Shown here: piece by piece, positions 43,432 through 51,596 of the stretch
Layout: each line of letters starts with the position of its first letter
How positions within the stretch are numbered: the first letter of the stretch is position 1
DNA from: Clostridia bacterium
GTDB lineage: Bacteria; Bacillota; Clostridia; Christensenellales; Aristaeellaceae
DNA length: 64,000 bases
Assembly: GCA_017541105.1 (NCBI GenBank)
Contig: JAFXZS010000008.1
Location: 62,001-126,000 of the forward strand
Reading direction: 5' to 3'
Program-made: the position numbers and the translations under genes
Notes under the pieces: model-generated
Told to the model about the DNA's origin: nothing
Database searches by the model: none
Seen by the model: only the letters and a program-made list of their open reading frames with translations

Positions 43432-44445
43432 ATGGCGAACATTCGGGACGTAGCGCGCCTGGCACAGGTCTCCCCCGCGACAGTCTCCCGGATTCTCAAC
43501 GGCAATCAGGTGTATAAGACCACCGATGAAACACGGAAAAAGGTGCTCCGTGCCGTGACGGAGCTGGGATACCAGCCCCTGGCCCGGAAGCATTCCCTGC
43601 CTGCCGCCGGGGATGCGGAAACAGCCTTCTCCGTTGGCTGTCTGCTGGCAACCACACGTGGAAAATACAGCGATCCCTACTATCTTTCCATTCTCAGCGG
43701 GATCGAAGAGGAACTGAGAAAGCTGGGGGGAACCGTTTCCCTGATCGAAACCGAGCAGGAGCTGGAGCATCCGGAAACGCTGGACCGCGTGCTCCGCGCG
43801 GAGCTGTCCGGCCTGATCATGATGCGCCCGCTGTCCGAACCGCTGTTTTCCCTGCTGCGCTCCCGGATTCCCCATATCGTCGGGATCGACACCGGGCATA
43901 TGCCGATTGACAATATAGAATATGACCATCTGCGGGTCAGCCGGATGGCCGTCGAATACCTCTGGCAGAAAGGGCACCGGGAGATCGGGTACATCGGCGG
44001 GAGCGCCGGCGGCACACCGCTGAAGAAATCCCGCCGGTACCGCAGCTATCTGGAAACCATGGCGGACCTCGGCCTTGAAGTCCGCCCGGAATGGGTGCTG
44101 AACTGTGAGTGGGACGATCAGAAATGTATGTCCCTGGTCGAGGACACATACCGCGGCGCCGGACTGCCCACCGCGTTCTACGCGGCAAGCGATCTGATGG
44201 CCATGGCCGCCCTGCGCTCGCTGTATCATCTGGGGGTGCCGGTTCCCGGCCGTGTGGCCGTCATCGGAATGAGCAATATTGAAATGAGCCAGTACGCAAA
44301 TCCGCCGCTGACCACGATCGATGTGCCGTCAGAGGAGATGGGTATAACCGCCGCACGGGTGATTGCCGCCCGGATCCGCGGGGATGATACGCTCCCCAAG
44401 CGGATCCTTCTGCCTTCCCGGCTGATCGAGCGGGATTCCGTCTGA
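43432..44445 (+). CDS. LacI-family transcriptional regulator
   Basis: A 337-residue repressor. The HTH is at the start (NIRDVARLAQVSPATVSRIL), followed by the hinge GYQPLARK and a periplasmic-binding-protein-type effector domain ending LLPSRLIERDSV. Divergent from the Gfo/Idh operon, with operator-like palindromes between, so it most likely controls that operon and itself. Effector unknown. Fucosidase and GNAT genes follow on the same strand behind a separate promoter. Confidence 0.9.
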   Translation: MANIRDVARLAQVSPATVSRILNGNQVYKTTDETRKKVLRAVTELGYQPLARKHSLPAAGDAETAFSVGCLLATTRGKYSDPYYLSILSGIEEELRKLGGTVSLIETEQELEHPETLDRVLRAELSGLIMMRPLSEPLFSLLRSRIPHIVGIDTGHMPIDNIEYDHLRVSRMAVEYLWQKGHREIGYIGGSAGGTPLKKSRRYRSYLETMADLGLEVRPEWVLNCEWDDQKCMSLVEDTYRGAGLPTAFYAASDLMAMAALRSLYHLGVPVPGRVAVIGMSNIEMSQYANPPLTTIDVPSEEMGITAARVIAARIRGDDTLPKRILLPSRLIERDSV

Positions 44446-44472
44446 GCAGGTTTTTTCCCGGCAGGAGGACTC

Positions 44473-44501
44473 TTTCAACGCAGGGAGATTTATGGTACAA
44501 T
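44473..44501 (+). promoter_or_regulatory. Promoter of the fucosidase gene
   Basis: TTTCAA (44473-44478), 17-bp spacer, TACAAT (44496-44501). Confidence 0.55.
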
Positions 44502-44541
44502 CCTCTCATAATCCATCGAAAGAAAAAGGCGGAGGAACAGC

Positions 44542-45999
44542 ATGAGTCAGCATTTTGAGCCCACGTTTGAATCCCTGCGGACCTATTCCGCCCCGGAATG
44601 GTTCCGGGATGCCAAGTTCGGCATCTGGAGCCACTGGGGGCCCCAGAGCGTGCCCATGTTCGGGGACTGGTACGCGCGGAATATGTATGTCGAGGGAACC
44701 CCGCAGTACGAATACCACGTGCGCCATTACGGGCATCCCTCCAAATTCGGATACAAGGATATCTGCGCGCTGTGGAAGGCCGAGAATTTTGATCCGGACG
44801 GGCTGGCGGAGCGGTACCGCAGGGCCGGTGCGCGGTACCTTATGACCCAGGCGACGCACCACGATCATTTTTTCAACTATGACTCCGCGCTGAACCGGAT
44901 GAACAGCGTCAACGTCGGCCCCGGAAAGGATATTCTGGCCCTGTGGAAAAAGGCGGCGGACCGGCAGGGCATGCGTTTCGGGCTGAGCGAGCACCTCGGC
45001 GCTTCCTTCTCCTGGTGGCGGGTCAACAAGGGATGCGACAAAACCGGTCCCTATGCCGGCGTTCCCTACGACGGCAGCGATCCTGCCTGGCAGGATTTCT
45101 ACCATGCCAACCAGGAGCACGGAACGGAAAACCCGGGGGACATCTCGCCCTGGTACACTTCCAATCCGGCCTTCCGGGACTACTGGTTCCGCTGTGTCTG
45201 CGAGATGATCGACAAGTTCCGGCCGGACCTGCTGTATACGGACGGGGTGCTGCCCTTCGGCGACCACTGGATGGCGGAGCAGGGGGAACCCAGCCCGGAG
45301 ACCTACCGGCTGGGGCTGGAAGCCGTGGCCCGGCTGTACAACACCTCCATTGACGGGCACGGGGAAAACCAGGCTGTCTACCTGCAGAAGGACCGGAGAA
45401 AAGAGATTTTCAGCGTCGGCGTGCTGGATATCGAGAAAAGCCAGCTGCCCGGCATCATGCCCGATCCCTGGCATACGGACACGTGTATCGGGAACTGGTT
45501 CTACGATGTGCACCATCCCTACAAGAAACCGGAGCAGATTATCGAGATGCTGGTGGACATCATCTCGAAGAACGGCTGCATGCTGCTCAACATCCTGCAG
45601 CGTCCGGACGGCACCATCGATGAGGACGCGTCCTTTATCCTGGACCGGCTGGCGGACTGGTTCGCCGTCAACAGCGAAGCCGTATACGGCACGCGTCCGT
45701 GGCGCATCTTCGGCGAGGGGGATACCCGGGTGAAAATCGACGGCTTCACCGAGGAGAAGACCGAATGGAACCGGAGCGACATCCGCTTTGTGCAGAAAGA
45801 CGGCGCGGTATACGCCTTCCTGATGGGTGCGGCCGGCGGTGAGCCGCTTGCGCTGCGCAGCTTTGCGGAGCAGCATGTGAGCGAGGTCCGGCTGCTGGGA
45901 GCGGGACCCCTTCCCTTCCGGCAGGAGTTCGGGCTGCTGCTCGTTCAGCTCCCGGAAAAGCTGCCTTCTGCCTGTGCGAATACATTAAAGATCCTGTGA
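44542..45999 (+). CDS. Alpha-L-fucosidase, GH29
   Basis: A 485-residue retaining glycosidase that removes alpha-L-fucose from glycans. The barrel has WFRDAKFGIWSHWGPQSVP at the N-terminus, QATHHDHFFNYDS and the nucleophile Asp234 in LLYTDGVLPFG. A C-terminal beta domain follows. No signal peptide, so it acts on imported oligosaccharides. AGGCGGAGG precedes the ATG; the acetyltransferase-like gene starts 9 bp after the stop. Confidence 0.9.
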   Translation: MSQHFEPTFESLRTYSAPEWFRDAKFGIWSHWGPQSVPMFGDWYARNMYVEGTPQYEYHVRHYGHPSKFGYKDICALWKAENFDPDGLAERYRRAGARYLMTQATHHDHFFNYDSALNRMNSVNVGPGKDILALWKKAADRQGMRFGLSEHLGASFSWWRVNKGCDKTGPYAGVPYDGSDPAWQDFYHANQEHGTENPGDISPWYTSNPAFRDYWFRCVCEMIDKFRPDLLYTDGVLPFGDHWMAEQGEPSPETYRLGLEAVARLYNTSIDGHGENQAVYLQKDRRKEIFSVGVLDIEKSQLPGIMPDPWHTDTCIGNWFYDVHHPYKKPEQIIEMLVDIISKNGCMLLNILQRPDGTIDEDASFILDRLADWFAVNSEAVYGTRPWRIFGEGDTRVKIDGFTEEKTEWNRSDIRFVQKDGAVYAFLMGAAGGEPLALRSFAEQHVSEVRLLGAGPLPFRQEFGLLLVQLPEKLPSACANTLKIL

Positions 46000-46008
46000 G
46001 GTGCCGCT

Positions 46009-47181
46009 ATGCAGATTCGTCAGTTATCTACAGATGAGGAACGCTTTCAGGCCAGGCTGATTTCGACGCTGGCCTTTCACGGCCGGATGGAGGATCCGGA
46101 AAAGGCCCGGGCGGAAAGCGGGCCTGAATCGGATCCCCATTGGGGTGCCTTTGATGACGACGGCACCCTGATGGCGCATATCATCGACAACCAGCATACC
46201 GTCTGGCTGGATGGTACGTTGGTTCCCAGCGGCGGCGTCGGCGCGGTGTCCACGCTGCCGGAATACCGGATTACCGGCGCGGTGCGGGAAATCTTCGGTG
46301 CGCTGCTTCCCGCAGGGCGGGAAAGCGGAGAGGTCCTTTCCACGCTGTTTCCGTTCAATCATGCGTTCTACCGGAAGTTCGGCTATGAAACGGCATACTG
46401 GAAGAATCAGTATGCCTTCCCGCCCGCCGTTCTGCGGGACTATCGGTTTACCGGAAAAGCGGTCCGGTGGAAAAAGGGAGATCCCGTTGCGCCCTGGACA
46501 GAGATGTATAACCGCTTTGCCTCCGGATATAACCTTGCGCTGCAGTGGGATGACAAGCGCACGGCGGAGCATCTTGAAGGCGAATGGTACCGGGATCGGA
46601 AATTCTGCTACCTGCTGACAGAGGCGGAACAGCCGGTGGCTTTCATCATCTTTCAGGATATCCGGCACGATCCTGCTGCCATCCTGGAGGTGAAGCAGAT
46701 GGGATGGTTCGGCCGCGCCGGCTTCGAAGCCATGCTGGGCTTCCTCGCCCGCTTCTCCGCGGATTACGGAACGATCCGGCTGTTCCTGCCGCGGGAGGTG
46801 GAACTGTTTTCCCTGATCCATACGCCCCATCCCTACGACATTGAAAAAACTGCGTCCCAGGGGTTTATGGTCCGGGTCATGAATACGGAAAAGCTGCTGC
46901 GCACAATCCGGAAGCCCGCAGGCTGCCGCTTCGTGATCCGTGTGGCCGACGATATGATTCCGGAGAACAGCGGCACATGGGCTGTGACGGATCAGCTTGT
47001 CACGCCTGTCGGGGAATCACCGGACCTGAGCGTTTCGGTACAGGCGCTGGGGCAGATGGCCTGCGGCGCGTCGAGCCTGGCGGAAGCGCTGCTGCGGGAG
47101 GATACTGTACTTCACGGCAACCGGGAGATTCTGGACCGCGTCTTTGTCCGGAAACCCATCCTGGTCGAGGACCATTACTGA
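46009..47181 (+). CDS. Eis-like GNAT N-acetyltransferase
   Basis: A 390-residue cytosolic protein with two GNAT folds and a C-terminal sterol-carrier-like domain, as in Eis. Visible: GVGAVSTLPEYRITGAVREIF (the acetyl-CoA loop is altered but in place), FPFNHAFYRKFGYE, and the C-terminal DLSVSVQALGQMACGASSLAE. Related enzymes acetylate amines, including aminoglycosides and amino sugars. Co-transcribed with the fucosidase gene. GAGGTG precedes the ATG. A strong terminator follows. Confidence 0.82.
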   Translation: MQIRQLSTDEERFQARLISTLAFHGRMEDPEKARAESGPESDPHWGAFDDDGTLMAHIIDNQHTVWLDGTLVPSGGVGAVSTLPEYRITGAVREIFGALLPAGRESGEVLSTLFPFNHAFYRKFGYETAYWKNQYAFPPAVLRDYRFTGKAVRWKKGDPVAPWTEMYNRFASGYNLALQWDDKRTAEHLEGEWYRDRKFCYLLTEAEQPVAFIIFQDIRHDPAAILEVKQMGWFGRAGFEAMLGFLARFSADYGTIRLFLPREVELFSLIHTPHPYDIEKTASQGFMVRVMNTEKLLRTIRKPAGCRFVIRVADDMIPENSGTWAVTDQLVTPVGESPDLSVSVQALGQMACGASSLAEALLREDTVLHGNREILDRVFVRKPILVEDHY

Positions 47182-47190
47182 CGCAAAAAA

Positions 47191-47228
47191 CAGGAAAGCG
47201 GCGTGACCGAAATCACGCCGCTTTCCTG
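47191..47228. terminator. Strong bidirectional terminator
   Basis: A perfect 16-bp stem, CAGGAAAGCGGCGTGA/TCACGCCGCTTTCCTG (47191-47206, 47213-47228), loop CCGAAA, preceded by AAAAAA and lying between convergent genes. Confidence 0.85.
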
Positions 47229-47254
47229 TTGCCAGTTTTCCTTCGAAGACCGGA

Positions 47255-47764
47255 TTATTCCGCCGCCTGGATAGAAGCCAGGATAAATCCGGCAGCCAGC
47301 TTGGCGTTTTCATCGGGCAGGGGGCCTACGGCCACTTCCAGGATGTAGCCCATCTGGGTGGTGAAAGCGCAGATCATGTTGTCGTTGTACTCATAGGAGA
47401 TGCAGGGCAGGCCGTTCACGGTGCCGGTTTCGATCTCGGTACCGCCGGCTTCAGCGACCTGCGCGGCATAGGTCTCCAGATCCATACCGTCCACGTTCAC
47501 ATACTGCACAGCGATGGCATCGCCGGATTCATCGGTGAAGTAGCCGATGTAGCCGTTGGCTTTGTCTTCATCAGACAGTTCCACAGCTTCCGCGCCGGCA
47601 GGGATAAAGACTTTCACAGCGATCTCGTCAAAGGTCACAAAATCGCCGGTAATACCGGCAGCTTCCAGCGTGGGATAAACCTGATCCCAGGTGATTTCGT
47701 TGTCAGCCAGGGCCACGGTGCACAGCATGCAAAGCATCAGTACGAGAGCAATCAGTTTCTTCAT
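47255..47764 (-). CDS. Small secreted protein of unknown function
   Basis: A 169-residue exported protein: signal peptide MKKLIALVLMLCMLCTVALA, then a mature acidic domain with alternating beta and alpha segments (VFIPAGAEAVELSDEDKANG, IETGTVNGLPCISYEYNDN). I have seen small secreted proteins of this pattern in uncultured Clostridia but know no function. GGAGGAGG lies about nine bases before the ATG, and it has its own promoter. Confidence 0.75.
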   Translation of the reverse strand: MKKLIALVLMLCMLCTVALADNEITWDQVYPTLEAAGITGDFVTFDEIAVKVFIPAGAEAVELSDEDKANGYIGYFTDESGDAIAVQYVNVDGMDLETYAAQVAEAGGTEIETGTVNGLPCISYEYNDNMICAFTTQMGYILEVAVGPLPDENAKLAAGFILASIQAAE

Positions 47765-47798
47765 CGGGAAAAACCTCCTCCAAAAATCATCGAGAGCG

Positions 47799-47826
47799 AT
47801 TGTACACGTTTTTTTCCAAATGTCAA
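47799..47826 (-). promoter_or_regulatory. Promoter of the small secreted protein gene
   Basis: On the minus strand: TTGACA (47826-47821), 16-bp spacer, TACAAT (47804-47799). Confidence 0.75.
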
Positions 47827-47868
47827 GAAAAAGCAGGCGGTTTTCGCGATTTTTCAGGAAGGAAAAGC

Positions 47869-47890
47869 GGCACGGCCTGATCGCCGTGCC
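47869..47890 (-). terminator. Terminator of the sugar ABC operon
   Basis: 8-bp stem GGCACGGC/GCCGTGCC (47869-47876, 47883-47890), 24 bp after the binding-protein stop codon, followed on the minus strand by GCTTTTCC. Confidence 0.7.
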
Positions 47891-47913
47891 GCCCAACGGG
47901 GGAAAGAAGATTC

Positions 47914-49422
47914 TTACTTGGCCAGGTAGGCTTCCAGCTGCGCGTTGGCGGCATCCAGATAGGTCTGCATTCCGGCCGCTTCCAGCGCGTCGAGGAAGAG
48001 CGGAAGCTCCGTAGCGGGATCCACCGCGCCGCAGTCCAGCGCCAGCGCGTACTGAGCGGCAACATTGCCCAGGGCGGCCATTTCATTCGCCACATCCGTG
48101 TTGTCGAACACGAATCCCAGGCAGGGGATGCCCTTCGCGCCGGCATAGTAGGCCTTGAACGCTTCACGGAAGCCGGCGCCTTCGGCGGCGGTATCCGGAA
48201 GGATGGTCACGTTGCCCATGCCGTTGGTCCAGGGGCTGTAGGAAGCCCGCGCGTCCGCGTTGAACTCAATCAGTCCGTCCGCGTTCCGGGTGTAGTGCAC
48301 GCCTTCCACGCCGTAGTTCATCAGGGTCATCAGGTACGGATCGCTGTTGAGCAGCACCAGGAACTTGAAGCTCTCTTCCGGATGCTCGGAGGCGGAGGAG
48401 ATCGCCATCATGGCGCCCTGAGAGGCCGTGGTGTCCACGTAGGCATCCGTGCAGGGGACGAAGGAGACTTCCGCTCCACGGGCCAGGACTTCGGCAGAGT
48501 ACTCATAGCCGTAGGCATAGGACTGGGTCCCGATCAGGTAATCGGCAGTCTTCTGCGCATTGGCGCGGGTATCGTTGGAGGTTTCGGCCACAGCCAGGGC
48601 GGGATTGATGTAACCCGCTTCGTAGTACTCATGTACCTTCTCGGCAAAGGCCTTGTATTCGGGGGTAGCGAACTTGTTCAGGATCTTGTTGCCGTATGCG
48701 CCTTCCGCGGAGACATCTTCCGGATTCAGGTAATAGCTCAGCAGGTTGGTGGATCCGGCGTCACCGGCGATAATGATGGAATTGGTGACCATCCGCTCCA
48801 GCACCATGGGCTCGATCAGGAAGGGATAGAAGCTGTCGCCCTTGACTTCCTTAGCCTTGGCGAAGATCTCTCCGAAGCCGTAGAAGCCGAGGTTCTTCAC
48901 ATCGTCCAGGGTATAGCCCAGTTCCTGCAGCAGGGTCACGTTGACGTCCCAGGTATTCTGGGTGGCAGTGTCCTTAAAGCCGTTCACGGCGTAGATGCCC
49001 TTTCCGTCGGCGCCTTCAATGGTGGCAGCCTGCATCAGGGATTCGGGAATGGCGGCCTTCAGGTCCGCGCCGTACTGTTCCATCAGGTCATCGAGCTTGA
49101 GGAAATAGCCCTGCTTGGCAAAGCTGTTGTACTCGTCCGAGCTCCAGGAGCAGGTGAACACCATGTCCACGTCGCTGTCACCGGTGACCAGGGCGTTCAC
49201 GGCTTTTTCGTCAAAGTCGCCCCAGGTGCCCCAGACAACTTCCAGCTTCGCGCCGACCTTATCGGCAATATACTCATTGACCGCTTCCAGCACAGCCTTG
49301 TCATCGGACACATTGCTGCCGTGGAACATGATGGTGATCGTGGGCAGATCGTCCGCATGCGCAAAGGAGCACAGGGACAGCATCAGCGCCAGGGAAAGGA
49401 AAATGGACAGGAACTTTTTCAT
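47914..49422 (-). CDS. Sugar ABC transporter solute-binding protein (LplA type)
   Basis: A 502-residue exported protein with a signal peptide of 23 residues (ends SFAHA); no lipobox Cys at the right place, so it may be released or bound by another means. The fold is that of family 1 sugar-binding proteins, with ITIMFHGSNVSDDKAVLEAVNEY at the start of the mature part and the C-terminal NAQLEAYLAK typical of this subfamily. It is the last gene of the permease operon and lies opposite chitobiose phosphorylase, so chito-oligosaccharides are a plausible ligand. AAGGAGG precedes the ATG. Confidence 0.88.
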   Translation of the reverse strand: MKKFLSIFLSLALMLSLCSFAHADDLPTITIMFHGSNVSDDKAVLEAVNEYIADKVGAKLEVVWGTWGDFDEKAVNALVTGDSDVDMVFTCSWSSDEYNSFAKQGYFLKLDDLMEQYGADLKAAIPESLMQAATIEGADGKGIYAVNGFKDTATQNTWDVNVTLLQELGYTLDDVKNLGFYGFGEIFAKAKEVKGDSFYPFLIEPMVLERMVTNSIIIAGDAGSTNLLSYYLNPEDVSAEGAYGNKILNKFATPEYKAFAEKVHEYYEAGYINPALAVAETSNDTRANAQKTADYLIGTQSYAYGYEYSAEVLARGAEVSFVPCTDAYVDTTASQGAMMAISSASEHPEESFKFLVLLNSDPYLMTLMNYGVEGVHYTRNADGLIEFNADARASYSPWTNGMGNVTILPDTAAEGAGFREAFKAYYAGAKGIPCLGFVFDNTDVANEMAALGNVAAQYALALDCGAVDPATELPLFLDALEAAGMQTYLDAANAQLEAYLAK

Positions 49423-49470
49423 TGGGATACCTCCTTTTATTATATATGCGTTCGCATAAGGGTAACAGTT

Positions 49471-50409
49471 TCAGCCCTTGACCGAGCCTACGGTAAGGCC
49501 GGCGACTACAAACCTCTGGAAGAAGGGATACGCGCAGGCGATCGGCAGGACGATGAACACAACCAGGGCCATCTTCAGGGACTGGGACGGCAGGGTCATC
49601 GCCGCCCGGGATGCGTCCGCGCCGAGCATGGAGGAGTTCTTCGCCAGGAAGTCCGCGTTCCGCTGCATGCGCATCAGCAGGTACTGAAGGGGAATGATGT
49701 CCATGTTCTTGTTGATATACAGCAGCGACAGGAACCATTCATTCCAGAAACCGATGGCATAGAGCAGGGTAATCGTGGCAATGCCGGGCGTCACAATCGG
49801 CAGGACGATCCGGATCAGCGTGGAGTATTCCCCGCTGCCGTCAATGGTGGCCGCCTCGATCAGCTCCCCGGGAACCGTGGTCTGGAAGAATGTCCGCATG
49901 ATAATCACGCTGAAGGGACTGAAGAGGGCCGGAACAATCAGTGCCGCGTAGTTGTCCGAGAGCCCCAGCACGCTCTTGCAGATAACGAAGGTCGGGACCA
50001 GGCCGCCGCCGAAGATCATCGTGAAGAAGCTGAGAAAGTTAAAGAATCCGCGGAACCGGTAATCCTTCCGGTAAAGCGGGTAGGCATAGAGCACGGTAAT
50101 CGCCACCGCCAGGGACGTGCCCACGATGGTAATCAGGAAGGAGTTCAGGTAACTCCGCCACAGCTGGTCTCCCAGCTTGAAGGTGTAGGTGTACGCCTCC
50201 GTCGACCATTCCAGCGGTGCGAAGGAATACCCGATCTGCCGGATTGAATCCTCCGAAGTGAAGGAAATAATGATGACGAATACGAAGGGAATGATGCACA
50301 GCAGGGCAAAGATGCCCAGCACGATATGGAAGCCGGCCTGCGTCCCCGGTCCGAACTGGTTCAGGGCTGCATGGCGTTTTTTCCCGGTTCCGGCTGCGGC
50401 AGTCGTCAT
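49471..50409 (-). CDS. Sugar ABC permease, LplC type
   Basis: A 312-residue permease with six membrane helices and the EAA loop PGELIEAATIDGSGEYSTLIRI. It forms the channel with the gene upstream. The ATG at 50409 follows GGAGGAG by four bases; 16 bp separate it from the LplB-type gene. Ends with the GLTVGSVKG tail common in this subfamily. The ATPase is not encoded here, as usual when a shared MsmX-type subunit is used. Confidence 0.9.
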   Translation of the reverse strand: MTTAAAGTGKKRHAALNQFGPGTQAGFHIVLGIFALLCIIPFVFVIIISFTSEDSIRQIGYSFAPLEWSTEAYTYTFKLGDQLWRSYLNSFLITIVGTSLAVAITVLYAYPLYRKDYRFRGFFNFLSFFTMIFGGGLVPTFVICKSVLGLSDNYAALIVPALFSPFSVIIMRTFFQTTVPGELIEAATIDGSGEYSTLIRIVLPIVTPGIATITLLYAIGFWNEWFLSLLYINKNMDIIPLQYLLMRMQRNADFLAKNSSMLGADASRAAMTLPSQSLKMALVVFIVLPIACAYPFFQRFVVAGLTVGSVKG

Positions 50410-50425
50410 AGTCTCCTCCCTCCTT

Positions 50426-51367
50426 TCAGAACAGCGAGCTTTCCGGATCAATCTTCCGGACGATGGCATTCGTGCCTGCGATACAGATCAGCCCGACCGC
50501 GCTCTGCAGGAATCCCGCCGCGCTGCTCATGCCCAGATTATGGGTGTTGGCGTATGCCCGGTAAACGTAGGTATCCACGACCTGGGTCACGGGATACAGG
50601 GAGCCTGAATTCTGCGGCACATTGTAGAACAGGCCGAAGTCCGCGTTGAAGATCTTGCCGACATTCATGATCAGCAGGATGATGATCATCGTGCGGATAT
50701 TGGGCAGGGTCACATACCGGATCTGCTGCCACTTGTTGGCTCCGTCAATGGCGGCAGCCTCATACTGCGTCGTATCGATGCCTGTAATCGCCGCCAGATA
50801 CAGCACCGTGGAATATCCGATGTTTTTCCACAGGTTGCACAGCGTCAGGATGTAAGGCCACCACTTCGTATCGTGATAGAAGTTGGTTGCCGTGCCCCCG
50901 CTTGCCTTTTCCAGCGCGTTGATCATGCCGCTGGTCGGATCCAGGAAGGCCAGGACGAAGTAGCTCGCCACAACCCAGCTCAGGAAGTACGGGAAGAACA
51001 TCATGGTCTGGTATGCCTTGGCCGCGAAGCGGTTGCTCAGCTCGCTCATCATGACCGCAAAGGCGACCGAAATAACCATGCCCAGAATGATCCAGAGAAT
51101 GTTGTAGCCCAGCGTGTTCCGGATCATCACCGCCGTATCCGGACTGTTGAGAAACTCGAAATTCTTCAGCCCGACCCATTCCGACTTGATAATGTTGTTC
51201 CAGAATGTGTTGGGCTTATAGGCACGGTAATTCTTAAAGGCAATCGTGATGCCCAGCATCGGCAGATACCGGATCAGCAACAACCAGATCGCGCCCGGCA
51301 GCATCATGGTAGTCAGCCAGAAGTTTTTCTTCCGCCGTGCGGAGCCGATTCCGCTTCTCCCGGTCAT
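50426..51367 (-). CDS. Sugar ABC permease, LplB type
   Basis: A 313-residue permease with six helices and the EAA loop YEAAAIDGANKWQQIRYVTLP. The start at 51367 has GAGGG five bases upstream; an in-frame ATG at 51379 lies too close to AAGGAG. First gene of the operon running to the binding protein. Divergent from the chitobiose phosphorylase gene across a 230-bp intergenic region with an inverted repeat. Confidence 0.88.
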   Translation of the reverse strand: MTGRSGIGSARRKKNFWLTTMMLPGAIWLLLIRYLPMLGITIAFKNYRAYKPNTFWNNIIKSEWVGLKNFEFLNSPDTAVMIRNTLGYNILWIILGMVISVAFAVMMSELSNRFAAKAYQTMMFFPYFLSWVVASYFVLAFLDPTSGMINALEKASGGTATNFYHDTKWWPYILTLCNLWKNIGYSTVLYLAAITGIDTTQYEAAAIDGANKWQQIRYVTLPNIRTMIIILLIMNVGKIFNADFGLFYNVPQNSGSLYPVTQVVDTYVYRAYANTHNLGMSSAAGFLQSAVGLICIAGTNAIVRKIDPESSLF

Positions 51368-51458
51368 GGTCGCCCTCATCTCCTTGTTTCATGTCGCATC
51401 TGGTGCCTTCATGATAACAAAAGGACATCCGAACGTCATTATCCCGGATTGTGAATTC

Positions 51459-51508
51459 TTGTCTCCTGTTGTGCGCCGGATCAGAACCCGGATGCCAACC
51501 GGAGACAA
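51459..51508. repeat. Inverted repeat between the ABC operon and chbP
   Basis: TTGTCTCC (51459-51466) and GGAGACAA (51501-51508) are perfect 8-bp arms, 34 bp apart, with a smaller CCGG/CCCGG pair within. It lies midway between divergent start codons and could bind the YesN-like regulator of this locus. A TACAAT (51552-51557) faces chbP, but its -35 is weak. Confidence 0.4.
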
Positions 51509-51596
51509 AAAAACGCAAAAGTGTTCCTTTTCCGCCCCGGGCAGCTTCTGATACAATAAGCATGGCGAACGGATCGAAAAGGAGAGAATCGCAGCG

